64,000 nucleotides of DNA from Fructobacillus parabroussonetiae (lineage in GTDB: Bacteria; Bacillota; Bacilli; Lactobacillales; Lactobacillaceae), in NCBI RefSeq assembly GCF_018437265.1, contig NZ_JAAMFL010000005.1, positions 62,001-126,000 on the forward strand, in the 5' to 3' direction. Positions 17,556 to 26,283 of the stretch are shown here, in pieces (the first letter of the stretch is position 1; every line of letters begins with the position of its first letter). Made by a program: the position numbers and the translations under genes. The notes under the pieces were generated by a model, which was not told the origin of the DNA, made no database searches, and saw only the letters and a program-made list of their open reading frames with translations.

Positions 17556-18105
17556 ATTTGTTTTGCTTTCGATACTGCACGGCAGTCATGCCGTTTTGCT
17601 GCTTGAAGACGGTGTTGAAGTATGACAGGTTGGGAATGCCAACTTTAAGACCAATGAGGGCAACGGATTCGTTGCTTTCTGAAAGCATCTTTTTGGCCTG
17701 GTACATTCGCAAACGAATCAAGTAGGCCTGTGGGCTTTCATCGGTTAGTGTCATAAAGGCCCGGTGCAAGACGCCTGTTGAAATACCAAAGGTTTCGGCA
17801 AGCGATTCAAGCGTGAGGCGCTTTTGGTAGTTGTGCGCCAGATAGACTTTGACCTTGTTAACCAATTCGTTTTTTTCGGTTAACTCGCCGAAGGGTTGGC
17901 AGTCAGGACAGGGGATGAACCCTTCAAAGAGTGCCTCGTCGTCCGTCTTAAAAATGCGGATATCTTGTGGGACGCAATCCTTTTCCCGTTCACAAGAAGG
18001 GCAGCAGACACGGTGGTCTTCCATAACACCGTAAATGAACTTCCCATCGTAGCTCTGGTCTTGTTTCTTGATGGCTTGGTAGCGTTTCTTTGTTAATGAA
18101 TACAT
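17554..18105 (-). CDS. Ada-like transcriptional regulator (metal-binding plus AraC HTH)
   Basis: A 183-residue protein. Residues 4-70 match the Ada metal-binding domain, with Cys residues in RVCCPSC and in FIPCPDCQP; in Ada and AdaA one such Cys accepts a methyl group from DNA phosphotriesters. Residues 82-180 form an AraC-type double helix-turn-helix (LTLESLAETFGISTGVLHRA). The architecture equals Bacillus AdaA, the methylation-triggered activator of the alkylation response. No methyltransferase (AdaB/Ogt) or AlkA gene is next to it, so its regulon must lie elsewhere. The role in alkylation repair is inferred from domains. Confidence 0.85.
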   Translation of the reverse strand: MYSLTKKRYQAIKKQDQSYDGKFIYGVMEDHRVCCPSCEREKDCVPQDIRIFKTDDEALFEGFIPCPDCQPFGELTEKNELVNKVKVYLAHNYQKRLTLESLAETFGISTGVLHRAFMTLTDESPQAYLIRLRMYQAKKMLSESNESVALIGLKVGIPNLSYFNTVFKQQNGMTAVQYRKQNK

Positions 18106-18296
18106 GAGGACTCCTTTCTAAAAAATGAACGCTCTGGTTTCTTCCAAAGGCTTAACGGATAAATTCTACCACGAATTGGTCTATTCGTGAATTACAGGAA
18201 AATTAAATTGTTGAAAAGGGATTGAAATTTCTTGTTTTCGTTTGCTTACCTGGAAAATAATGGCGATTGTGCCTTTATTGAAAGCCTTTGGCAGGC

Positions 18297-18302
18297 TATA
18301 AT
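18297..18302 (+). promoter_or_regulatory. -10 box upstream of TPR gene
   Basis: TATAAT at 18297-18302, 38 bases before the ATG, with a poor -35 (TTTATT, 18274-18279). The roughly 190 bases between this and the divergent Ada-like gene hold no ORF. Confidence 0.5.
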
Positions 18303-18340
18303 GGTTGGTAGAGTTTTAACGGATTAGAAAGAGGCTGTAA

Positions 18341-19603
18341 ATGACCAATCACGCAGAAGAAATGATGAGTGCCTTGCAACTTGGCCAAGTCGATCAAGCA
18401 CAAAAGGCTTTTGACTTGTCCTTAAAAGAAGATTCCGACGACCTGGTCTTTTCCTTAGCGGAGGATTTATATGCCATGGGCTTTGTGGATGAATCAAAAC
18501 AAGCCTATCAGCAGTTGCTGGCAAAGCATCCTGATGAAGACCAGTTAAAGTCATCCCTGGCCGAATTGGCCATTGAAGAAGACCAACTGGAAGAGGCTCA
18601 GGATTACTTAGCTCAGATTTCACCGGATTCTGAGGCTTATTTACAATCACTCCTGGTAAAAGCGGACCTCTATCAGCAAGAAGGCTTGCAGGAATCGGCG
18701 GAACTGTCTTTGACTAAGGCCAGGCAGTTGGCCCCGGATGAACCGATTGTGACGTTTGCCTTAGCGGAATTTTACTTTTCGACAGGTGAGTACAATAAGG
18801 CAATCTCGCTCTATCGATCCCTCTTATTACAAGGTCAACGGCGCATTGCCAAAGTCGATATGGCTGCACGCATTGGAACGGCTTATGCAGCAGTTGGAAA
18901 TGTCGAAAACGCCATTGCCTATCTCGAACAAATCAAGCCATTGGACTTGACCATTGATACGAAATTCCAATTGGCCTTCCTTTATCAGGAACAGGGGCAG
19001 ATTGATCAGGCCATTGACTTATATGAAGAAATCTTGGACCAAGATCCACACTACACATCGGTCTATCCCTTACTTGGTCAAGCACAAGAAAAGGCGAACG
19101 AAAAGAAGGGGGCCTTGCAAACTTATCAAGCCGGTCTTTCCTATGATCAGACCAATCCACTTTTGTACCGCTTAACGGGAAATCTGGCTTTCCAGTTAGC
19201 AGACGATAGCTTAGCCGAGGAGTCTTACAAAAAGGCCCTGGCGCTGGATGACTTGGACTTGACGACCATTGCCGCTCTGGCGGACTTTTACTTAGCAAAG
19301 CACGATTACGATCAGACAATCCGTGTCATCAAGGAAGCCGGCGAGAAAGACTTGGTTGATCCAAAGTTTAACTGGGATTTGGCCCGTGCATACCACGCCA
19401 AAGAGCTGGATGAACAAGCTAAACCATACTGGCAGCAAGCCTTTGAGGATTATCCGGCCGATACGGACTTTCTGCACGACTTGGCCGATTGGTACCATGA
19501 AACTGGTCAAATAGCGGCTGAAAAAGAGACCATTGAGCGCTTGCTGGCCATCACACCAGACGACTTTGAAATGGAAGGCCGTTTGGCTGATTTGGAAGAT
19601 TAG
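18341..19603 (+). CDS. Tetratricopeptide repeat protein (YpiA-like)
   Basis: A 420-residue soluble, acidic protein made almost entirely of TPR repeats. Characteristic segments recur about every 34 residues, for example AEFYFSTGEYNKAISLYRSL, LAFLYQEQGQIDQAIDLYEE and LADFYLAKHDYDQTIRVIKE. TPR proteins are protein-interaction scaffolds. Similar proteins of about 420 residues (such as Bacillus YpiA) are common in Firmicutes, with no clear biochemical role. Its own promoter lies upstream; the cca operon starts 90 bases downstream, so they may be co-transcribed. Confidence 0.85.
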   Translation: MTNHAEEMMSALQLGQVDQAQKAFDLSLKEDSDDLVFSLAEDLYAMGFVDESKQAYQQLLAKHPDEDQLKSSLAELAIEEDQLEEAQDYLAQISPDSEAYLQSLLVKADLYQQEGLQESAELSLTKARQLAPDEPIVTFALAEFYFSTGEYNKAISLYRSLLLQGQRRIAKVDMAARIGTAYAAVGNVENAIAYLEQIKPLDLTIDTKFQLAFLYQEQGQIDQAIDLYEEILDQDPHYTSVYPLLGQAQEKANEKKGALQTYQAGLSYDQTNPLLYRLTGNLAFQLADDSLAEESYKKALALDDLDLTTIAALADFYLAKHDYDQTIRVIKEAGEKDLVDPKFNWDLARAYHAKELDEQAKPYWQQAFEDYPADTDFLHDLADWYHETGQIAAEKETIERLLAITPDDFEMEGRLADLED

Positions 19604-19693
19604 CAGCGCGATTCGAAGGTGCATAATTCGTGCAATTTCTTTGCTTTCTTGCTAAGATTGAAAGTAAGAAGATAAGCCAAAGTGAGGTGGCCC

Positions 19694-20896
19694 ATGCAAT
19701 TTAATCAACTGCCCAGTCAGTTAGTCGCAGCCAAACCAATCTTAGATAAAATTAATGAGGCTGGTTACGAAGCCTATTTTGTTGGTGGCTGTGTCCGGGA
19801 CATGATTCTGGAAGAACCCCTTCATGATGTCGACATTGCCTCATCAGCTTATCCAGAAGAAATCAAGGCCATCTTCGATAAGACGGTTGATACCGGTATC
19901 CAACACGGTACCGTCATGGTCTTAGACCATGGCGAGGGTTATGAAATCACGACTTTTCGAACAGAATCGACCTATACGGACTTTCGTCGGCCGGATTCGG
20001 TGACCTTTGTTCGTTCGTTATCGGAAGACTTGAAGCGGCGTGATTTTACCATTAACGCCTTTGCTCTGGATGCGGATGGTCGCGTAATCGATTTGTTTGA
20101 CGGCCTATCCGACTTGAAAAAAAAGCAGATTCGAGCGGTTGGTAATCCGAAAGAACGGTTTACGGAAGACGCCTTGCGGATGATGCGAGCCTTCCGTTTT
20201 GCTTCAAAACTCGGTTTTTCAATCGAAGAAGCGACCTTGGAAGCCCTAACGGCTCTTGCGCCAAATCTTGAAAAAATTGCGGTTGAACGCATCCAGGTTG
20301 AATTTGAGAAACTGCTGATGGGACAGGCGGCAGCTTCTGCCTTGGAAAGCATGGTGTCCGTTGGTCTCTTTGCCTACTTCCCAGGAACGATTGGCAAAGA
20401 GGACGGGCATTTCTTAGAAATGGCTGGCTGGTTGGCAAAGAAGCAACCAACTTCTTTGCCCGTTGTCTGGACTTTGTATCTAGCGACCCTGCCGCTTTCG
20501 ACCGGAAAAAGGCAAGAAGCGCTTCGGTCCTGGAAGCTCTCTCGGGAATTGATGGCAACGGTTAACCGCTTGGCACCGATGATTGCAAAGCGTGATGAAC
20601 TGAGTGTTTGGGATCTTTATCAAGTCAATGACTTGGCGGACACTTTCTTAGAAGTTCTTGATTTGATGGGGATGGAGCAATCTGTGCACTTATCAATCAA
20701 AGAGAAGTTCGCTGCTTTACCCATCCATTCTGCCAAGGATTTAGCGGTTAATGGTGGCGAGTTAATTCGTTCCGGTTTCGCTAAACCCGGGCCAGCATTA
20801 GGGCGCTTGTTGCATGAGATGGAAGAAGCAGTCGTTTTCGGTCGACTTGAAAATACGCAAAAGGCGCTATTCGACTTTGCAAAGGAGGCCGAATAA
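19694..20896 (+). CDS. cca: CCA-adding tRNA nucleotidyltransferase
   Basis: A 400-residue enzyme that builds or repairs the 3' CCA of tRNAs. GAGGTGG (19684-19690) sets ATG 19694 rather than the in-frame GTG at 19682. The nucleotidyltransferase signature GGCVRDMILEEPLHDVDIAS gives the two metal-binding Asp residues; RRDFTINAFAL and the ED..RMMRAFRFASKLGF segment are the class II neck and body motifs. It begins a tight run of genes through rnhB, and its stop overlaps the folA start by one base. Confidence 0.95.
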   Translation: MQFNQLPSQLVAAKPILDKINEAGYEAYFVGGCVRDMILEEPLHDVDIASSAYPEEIKAIFDKTVDTGIQHGTVMVLDHGEGYEITTFRTESTYTDFRRPDSVTFVRSLSEDLKRRDFTINAFALDADGRVIDLFDGLSDLKKKQIRAVGNPKERFTEDALRMMRAFRFASKLGFSIEEATLEALTALAPNLEKIAVERIQVEFEKLLMGQAAASALESMVSVGLFAYFPGTIGKEDGHFLEMAGWLAKKQPTSLPVVWTLYLATLPLSTGKRQEALRSWKLSRELMATVNRLAPMIAKRDELSVWDLYQVNDLADTFLEVLDLMGMEQSVHLSIKEKFAALPIHSAKDLAVNGGELIRSGFAKPGPALGRLLHEMEEAVVFGRLENTQKALFDFAKEAE

Positions 20897-21396
20897 TGGC
20901 AATATTAAAGATGGTTTGGGCAGAAGATAATCGGCATGCAATTGGAAAAGACGGTCACTTGCCTTGGTCCTTACCAGCGGATTTGGCTCATTTTAAAGAA
21001 GAAACGCTCCATACAACAATGGTAATGGGGCGGGCAACGTGGGAATCCATCGGACGTCCTTTGCCAAAGCGCCATTCCGTTGTGTTAACGAGCCAGACGA
21101 CTTTTGACCCTGGTTACGATGACGTGACCGTGTTGCATTCAAAAGACGAGTTAGTAACGCTGATTCATGAGGAATGGGCGGCTGGTAAGGTCGTCACCGT
21201 TGCGGGTGGCGCACAAATTTACCGTTTGCTCATGCCCTTGGCAACGGACCTTTCCGTTACCAAAGTGATGGGGAACTTTGATGGCGATACCTTTGTTGAC
21301 CCAATCGACCCCGACCAATTCGAATTGGTTGAGCAAAAGAAACTGGTTGACCATGATCAGCCAATTGAATTTTTAACGTATGAACGAAAAGCCTAG
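20896..21396 (+). CDS. folA: Dihydrofolate reductase
   Basis: A 166-residue enzyme reducing dihydrofolate to tetrahydrofolate with NADPH. It shows the active-site region IGKDGHLPWSLPADLAHFK, with the proton-donating acid at the usual place in the ADLAHFK helix, plus TMVMGRATWESIGRPLPKR and the NADPH-binding VAGGAQIYRLLMP. Length is standard. It overlaps cca by one base and is followed by a degV gene 10 bases on, a common order in Lactobacillales. No sign of a trimethoprim-resistant transferred variant: codon use matches the neighbours. Confidence 0.95.
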   Translation: MAILKMVWAEDNRHAIGKDGHLPWSLPADLAHFKEETLHTTMVMGRATWESIGRPLPKRHSVVLTSQTTFDPGYDDVTVLHSKDELVTLIHEEWAAGKVVTVAGGAQIYRLLMPLATDLSVTKVMGNFDGDTFVDPIDPDQFELVEQKKLVDHDQPIEFLTYERKA

Positions 21397-21405
21397 GAGG
21401 CCATG

Positions 21406-22257
21406 ATGACTAAGGTGAAAATTGTAACTGATTCCTCTGCTCGTTTGACCGAGCAAGAATTAAAGGACTTTGACATTCAAGTTGTCCCTTTATCTGTTGA
21501 AATCGATGGAACGATTTATCAGGATGGGGTTAGTATCTCTTCCGATAAATTCTTGGAGTTAATGGCGGAAAGCAAGGAATTGCCACACACGTCACAGCCA
21601 TCGATTGGCGCCTTTCAGGAGGCCTATGAGAAGGCGTTAGCATCGGATCCCGATGCTGAAATCTTGTCCTTGCACATCTCTTCTGGACTTTCAGGAACGG
21701 TTAACGCGGCACAACAAGCGACAGCCTTAGTAAAGAACAAGGTGGAAACTTTTGATACGCGTCAGGCCGACCGTGCAGAAGCTTTCGTTGTTTTGGCAGC
21801 TGCTCGTGTTGCTAAAAACGGTGGAAGCATGGAAGAAGTTCTGGAAGCAGCCGAAAAGGCTCGAAAAGACTCCTACATCTACCTGTCTTTCCGTACGCTC
21901 GATAACATGGTGGCGGGTGGCCGTTTGTCAAAGACACAGGGCCTGATTGGAAACATCTTGAACATTAAGGTGGGGGCCTTTGTTGACCGCGAAGGAAAAG
22001 TCGATGTTGCAGTCAAGGGCCGAGGCATGAAGACGTTAAACAAGTTTAACGATGATGTCATTGAAAAGATGAAGGGCTTCAAGAAGATGAAGAGCATTGG
22101 TGTTAGCCATGCTGGTATTCCTGAGGAAGCACAGGCAATGGCGGATCGGCTGAACGAGATTTGGCCGGATATCGACATCTTGGTTTCGGTTACCAACCCA
22201 TTGATTTCAACACACACAGGATTAGGCGCTTTGGCGATCCTGTTCGAAGCAGAATAA
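21406..22257 (+). CDS. DegV family fatty-acid-binding protein
   Basis: A 283-residue protein. It opens with KIVTDSSARLT, the family signature, followed by VPLSVEIDGTIYQDGVSIS, HTSQPSIGAF and LSLHISSGLSGT, which line the lipid pocket. DegV/FakB proteins hold a fatty acid and present it to the kinase FakA for phospholipid synthesis. Of the two adjacent ATGs, the second (21406) is better spaced from AGGAGG (21395-21400). The partner kinase is not in the window. It is in the folA operon. Confidence 0.9.
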   Translation: MTKVKIVTDSSARLTEQELKDFDIQVVPLSVEIDGTIYQDGVSISSDKFLELMAESKELPHTSQPSIGAFQEAYEKALASDPDAEILSLHISSGLSGTVNAAQQATALVKNKVETFDTRQADRAEAFVVLAAARVAKNGGSMEEVLEAAEKARKDSYIYLSFRTLDNMVAGGRLSKTQGLIGNILNIKVGAFVDREGKVDVAVKGRGMKTLNKFNDDVIEKMKGFKKMKSIGVSHAGIPEEAQAMADRLNEIWPDIDILVSVTNPLISTHTGLGALAILFEAE

Positions 22258-22275
22258 AAGTTAGAAGGTTTTGTC

Positions 22276-22851
22276 ATGAAGAAACACCGTTCTATTTGGT
22301 TTTGGCTCTTTTGGCTTCTCGTAGTAGCCATTTTGTCAGCTGGTGCCTATACCACTTATTTAGCCATGGTACCGACTCGGACGAATTTCAGCACGACGAA
22401 GAACGCCGATAACACGAAGATTGATTTAACCTTGAATCGTGATCAATTAAACGCGCTGTCAAAAACGTATTTGACCAATGAATCAAATGGTAAGTACCAG
22501 CTTGTCGTCAATGATGATCATGTGGTTGCCCAAACGACCGTGACGATTTTTGGTCAAAAAATGGATGCTAAGTTGACGATGGATCCCCAAACGACGAGTG
22601 ATGGCAACATTGTGATGGCTGTCAAAAAAGTCGAATTAGGCAAACTTGATTTGCCAGTCAACGTTGCCATGGGCTACATTAAGTCCATGTATTCTGGTCC
22701 AAAGGGTGTCAACATCCAACCAGATCAGCAGCAAATTTCCTTAGACCTTGCAAAGTTAACAAAGAAAAATGGTTGGACGCTTCAAGCAGATGAATTAAAC
22801 TTGAAGGACAACCGCTTTACCTTTACCGGAGTGATGCAAAATGCCCAGTAG
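22276..22851 (+). CDS. YpmS family protein (DUF2140)
   Basis: A 191-residue membrane-anchored protein with one N-terminal transmembrane helix (about residues 7-28) and an extracellular domain. The segment YLAMVPTRTNFS and the central VVAQTTVTIFGQKMDAKLTMDP fit the YpmS/DUF2140 family, whose function is unknown. Position next to degV and before yozE matches Lactobacillales operons. Its end overlaps the next gene by 11 bases, which suggests translational coupling. Confidence 0.8.
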   Translation: MKKHRSIWFWLFWLLVVAILSAGAYTTYLAMVPTRTNFSTTKNADNTKIDLTLNRDQLNALSKTYLTNESNGKYQLVVNDDHVVAQTTVTIFGQKMDAKLTMDPQTTSDGNIVMAVKKVELGKLDLPVNVAMGYIKSMYSGPKGVNIQPDQQQISLDLAKLTKKNGWTLQADELNLKDNRFTFTGVMQNAQ

Positions 22852-23068
22852 AAACCGCTCTTTTTACGGTTGGTTAATGACGAACCGCAACAGCGTGGCG
22901 GCAAATGAAGTGCAACAGTTTGCCAACAATGCGTTCTTGGACGCTTCCTTTCCGAAGCAATCAATGGATTTCGATGAGATTTCTGAATATTTGGAAACGG
23001 CAGCGCCGTATCTAATGTCAATGACGATTTTTGATGAAGCCTGGGCCGAGTACCAGGCTTCTCGTTAG
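22841..23068 (+). CDS. YozE family protein (UPF0346)
   Basis: A 75-residue SAM-like small protein starting MPSRNRSFYGWLMTNR, with LDASFPKQSMDFDEISEYLE; this is the YozE/UPF0346 pattern. Its function is unknown. It overlaps ypmS and is followed by rbgA after 13 bases. Complete at normal length. Confidence 0.85.
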   Translation: MPSRNRSFYGWLMTNRNSVAANEVQQFANNAFLDASFPKQSMDFDEISEYLETAAPYLMSMTIFDEAWAEYQASR

Positions 23069-23081
23069 TTAGGAGACAATC

Positions 23082-23927
23082 ATGGGACAAAATATTCAAT
23101 GGTACCCAGGACACATGGCAAAGGCCTTTCGCTTGATGCGCGAAAACCTCTCCCTTGTTGATATTGTCTTTGAGCTTGTCGATGCGCGTGTGCCATTATC
23201 CTCACGGAATCCAGAAGTTGATAAATTAATTGAAAAAAAGCCCCGTTTACTTGTGTTGACGAAGGCCGATTTAGCTGATCCAAAAGAAACCACCGCATGG
23301 AAACACTACTTTGAAAAACAAGGTTTGGCAGTGGCGGTTTTGGATACTCGTGGGCCAAAAACGGCGCAGTTCATGACAAAAGCTGCAAAGGATGTTTTAA
23401 AAGATCATTTGGCCGCACAAGAGGCGAAGGGGATTAAAAACCGGCCCATCCGAGTGATGCTCGCGGGTATCCCAAACGTGGGTAAGTCAACGCTCCTCAA
23501 TCACCTGGTCCAAAAAAACGTCGCCATCACAGCGAATAAACCGGGGGTGACGAAGAAGGTGGCTTGGCTGAAAACGGCAACCGGCCTTGAAATCCTCGAC
23601 TCGCCAGGTGTTCTTTGGCCAAAGTTTGAAGACCAAAGAACCGGTCAGCGGTTAGCGCTAACTGGTGCTGTCAAAGATACCATTTTTGCCAAAGATGACG
23701 CCGCGTTGAATATGCTCGCGTTCTTCCGCGAATATAATCAACAAGCCATTATCGACCGTTATCATTTAAATGGCGATGCCTTCGATCAGACGGATGTTAA
23801 CCTGCTGTTATTGATTACCGAAAAGCTTGGTTTCAAAGACGACTATGACAAGGCGGCTGTTCGTATGCTGAATGACCTGCGTTCTGGAAAACTGGGTCGT
23901 TATACATTGGATCGTGAACATGAGTGA
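23082..23927 (+). CDS. rbgA: Ribosome biogenesis GTPase RbgA (YlqF)
   Basis: A 281-residue circularly permuted GTPase needed for late assembly of the 50S subunit. The G motifs occur in the permuted order G4 (TKADL), G1 ([12 protein letters not shown]), G3 (DSPG). The N-terminal IQWYPGHMAKAFR, with its catalytic-type His, is the YlqF signature. The stop overlaps rnhB by 8 bases, the standard rbgA-rnhB pair of Firmicutes. Confidence 0.95.
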   Translation: MGQNIQWYPGHMAKAFRLMRENLSLVDIVFELVDARVPLSSRNPEVDKLIEKKPRLLVLTKADLADPKETTAWKHYFEKQGLAVAVLDTRGPKTAQFMTKAAKDVLKDHLAAQEAKGIKNRPIRVMLAGIPNVGKSTLLNHLVQKNVAITANKPGVTKKVAWLKTATGLEILDSPGVLWPKFEDQRTGQRLALTGAVKDTIFAKDDAALNMLAFFREYNQQAIIDRYHLNGDAFDQTDVNLLLLITEKLGFKDDYDKAAVRMLNDLRSGKLGRYTLDREHE

Positions 23928-24684
23928 AACAATCGCAACCATTCGGGCTGAATTAAAATCCGCTCGCTTTGATGATGAACGGCTGGCCATTTGGCGAACT
24001 GATGAACGGGCCGGTGTTCAAGCAGCGCTGAAGGCTTTTGACCGTCGGATCGAAAAAGAAGCGAAGCAAAAGGCTGACTTTATGACTCGCTTTGTCTTTG
24101 AATCCCAGCTGTGGACACAAGGCTTTCAAGCCATTGCTGGTATTGACGAAGTCGGACGGGGCCCCTTGGCTGGACCGGTTGTTGCGGCGGCTGTGATTTT
24201 ACCGCCGGACTTTGATTGTTATGGGGTTATTGATTCCAAACAACTATCTGAAAAGGTTCGTGACGAGCTCGTTACAGCCATTAAGGAGAAGGCCGTCGCC
24301 TATGGTGTTGGCGTTGTTTCGGCGGAACGGATTGACGAAATCAATATTTACGAAGCCTCTCGTGAGGCAATGAAGGCCGCTGTTTTAGCCATGGATGTAC
24401 CGGCCGACTATTTGTTGGTTGATGCCATGGTGGTGGATTTGCCTTTGCCCCAAGAGAAATTAATTAAGGGGGATGCGCGCTCGAATTCCATTGGTGCCGC
24501 TTCCATTCTTGCAAAGGTAACCCGTGACGCCATGATGGTGGCCTATGATGAACAATATCCTGGTTATGACTTTGGTCATAACGATGGCTATGGTACGAAG
24601 GCACATCTTGCGGCGCTGAATCGCTTGGGGCCTTGTCCCATCCATCGGCGCAGCTTTGCACCGGTAAAAAAATTATTATCATAA
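23920..24684 (+). CDS. rnhB: Ribonuclease HII
   Basis: A 254-residue enzyme that removes ribonucleotides and RNA from RNA-DNA hybrids. The catalytic acids are in AGIDEVGRGPLAGPV (Asp-Glu), VDAM (Asp) and the later MVAYDEQYPGYDFGHNDGYGT. I start at ATG 23920; a longer in-frame version beginning inside rbgA lacks a ribosome site. The roughly 70-residue N-terminal helical domain matches the substrate-binding domain of Gram-positive RNase HII. It ends the operon, just before a terminator. Confidence 0.95.
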   Translation: MSETIATIRAELKSARFDDERLAIWRTDERAGVQAALKAFDRRIEKEAKQKADFMTRFVFESQLWTQGFQAIAGIDEVGRGPLAGPVVAAAVILPPDFDCYGVIDSKQLSEKVRDELVTAIKEKAVAYGVGVVSAERIDEINIYEASREAMKAAVLAMDVPADYLLVDAMVVDLPLPQEKLIKGDARSNSIGAASILAKVTRDAMMVAYDEQYPGYDFGHNDGYGTKAHLAALNRLGPCPIHRRSFAPVKKLLS

Positions 24685-24687
24685 GAG

Positions 24688-24707
24688 AACCGCTTGGCGG
24701 TTTTTTT
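24688..24707 (+). terminator. Terminator after rnhB
   Basis: AACCGC, loop TTG, GCGGTT and a T tract. It closes the cca-rnhB gene series. Confidence 0.9.
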
Positions 24708-24795
24708 AATTTGTTTCTAATTTAACCTTGTTGAAACGTGAACTGAACCGTATAATAAAGAAAACGGTTAAGATGAGAGTGAGGAGAATGCCGCC

Positions 24796-25485
24796 ATGTC
24801 CCAGATTAAACTAAGCCCACGACTCCAAGCAGTCGCTGATTTAGTCGAAACCAAGCAAAAAGTCGCCGATATTGGATCCGATCATGCCTATTTGGCAACT
24901 TATTTGGTCGAAAGTGGTCGGGTTGCCGAGGCCATCGTTGGTGAAGTGGCGAAGGGCCCCTTGGACAATGCCAAAAAGACGGTGGCGAATTCGGGCCTGT
25001 CGACTAAGATTGATTGCCGTTTAGCCGATGGCCTTTTTGCACTGAAAGCAGAAGACAGGGTGGAAACCGTTGTCATTGCTGGTATGGGTGGTTTGTTAAT
25101 TAAAAAAATCCTCAATGACAATCGAGCACTTGGGCCTTTTCAGCAACTCGTCTTACAGCCAAACACCGATCAGGATGCTGTACGTTCTTGGTTAGTGGCA
25201 AACGGTTATCGCATTTCTCAGGAACAATTGGTGGAAGAACAACCTCATCGCTATGAAATCATTGTGGCAAAGCCTGGCCAAGAAGAACTGTCAGATGCTG
25301 ATCGGATTTTTGGTCCAATCCTTCGAAAAGAGGCGGGACCAATTTTTCAAGCCAAGTGGCAGCATGAGCAGGCACGGCTGCAGCTTGTCTTAGACCGACT
25401 GGAAGAAGCCAATCAAAAGACCAACGCCAAGTACCAAGAGGTCGCGGCCAAAATTGCACAAATCAAAAAGGAGTTGCACTCATGA
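24796..25485 (+). CDS. trmK: tRNA (adenine22-N1)-methyltransferase TrmK
   Basis: A 229-residue class I SAM-dependent methyltransferase making m1A22 in tRNA. The SAM site is VADIGSDHAYLATYLVE, followed by VIAGMGGLLIKKIL and LQPNTDQDAVRSWL, all family hallmarks; the C-terminal 60 residues are a coiled coil. GAGGAG precedes the ATG, and a TATAAT box lies about 45 bases upstream. Its stop overlaps the Nif3-like gene by 4 bases, a pairing conserved in Firmicutes. Confidence 0.93.
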   Translation: MSQIKLSPRLQAVADLVETKQKVADIGSDHAYLATYLVESGRVAEAIVGEVAKGPLDNAKKTVANSGLSTKIDCRLADGLFALKAEDRVETVVIAGMGGLLIKKILNDNRALGPFQQLVLQPNTDQDAVRSWLVANGYRISQEQLVEEQPHRYEIIVAKPGQEELSDADRIFGPILRKEAGPIFQAKWQHEQARLQLVLDRLEEANQKTNAKYQEVAAKIAQIKKELHS

Positions 25486-26273
25486 TTCGAGCCAGTGATG
25501 TGATTGAAAAGATCGAAGCCTTTGCGCCAAAGTCCTTAGCAGAAGCGGGCGATCCAATCGGTTTACAGATTGGCGATCCGAATCAGCCCGTGAAAAAGGT
25601 GATGACCACCTTGGACGTTCGTCCAGAGACGGTGGCAGAAGCCATTGATCAGCAGGTTGACTTTATTTGGGCGCACCACGAGCCACTGTTTTTTCCAGCT
25701 AAGAACCTCGATTTGTCGAATCCACAAAATAAAATGTACGCGGATTTAATTAAGCATAATATTCTCGTTTATTCCTCACATACCAATTTGGATGCGGCAG
25801 TTGGTGGTTTGAACGACTGGCTCTGCCAAGCCTTCGATATTCAAAACAGCAGGCCATTGGTTATTTCAGAAGAAAATCCAGCGGCCGGACTAGGCCGAAT
25901 TGGCCAGTTGCCGGAAGCTATCACGCTTAAGGATTATGCTTTGCAGGTAAAAAAGCGCTGTGGTGTTGATCAGGTCCGCCTGATTGCCAACGAGCCGGCG
26001 ACCACGATACAAACCGTTGCCGTTCTTGGTGGCGACGGCGGCAAGTTCTGGCGACAGGCCCAGGCAGCTGGCGCCGATTTGTTTATTACGGCTGACTTGT
26101 ACTATCACGTTGGTCATGATGTTTTAGCTGCTGACTTTGCTGTTTTAGATCCTGATCACCACATGGAGGCCTTGGCGAAAGAGCCGATGGCCGAGAAGGT
26201 GCGTGAGTGGTTTGGTTCGTCCTTATCCGTGCGGGCATCTGAAGTGAATACGGATCCTTACCGTTACCTATAG
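25482..26273 (+). CDS. Nif3-like dinuclear metal center protein (YqfO type)
   Basis: A 263-residue member of the NIF3/GTP cyclohydrolase I type 2 family. Metal ligands are visible in WAHHEPLFF (two His) and [10 protein letters not shown], and near the C-terminus in VGHDVLA and DPDHHMEAL. It lacks the extra PII-like domain of Bacillus YqfO, so it is the short form. The role is uncertain; the family is a metal-dependent hydrolase-like hexamer. It overlaps trmK and is followed by pepT after 10 bases, giving a trmK-Nif3-pepT operon. Confidence 0.9.
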   Translation: MIRASDVIEKIEAFAPKSLAEAGDPIGLQIGDPNQPVKKVMTTLDVRPETVAEAIDQQVDFIWAHHEPLFFPAKNLDLSNPQNKMYADLIKHNILVYSSHTNLDAAVGGLNDWLCQAFDIQNSRPLVISEENPAAGLGRIGQLPEAITLKDYALQVKKRCGVDQVRLIANEPATTIQTVAVLGGDGGKFWRQAQAAGADLFITADLYYHVGHDVLAADFAVLDPDHHMEALAKEPMAEKVREWFGSSLSVRASEVNTDPYRYL

Positions 26274-26283
26274 GAGGTTTGTT

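Noticed and set aside
18260-18300. Terminator before the TPR gene
   Set aside because: The GCCTTT/AAAGCC stem is short and is not followed by a T tract; it overlaps the promoter.
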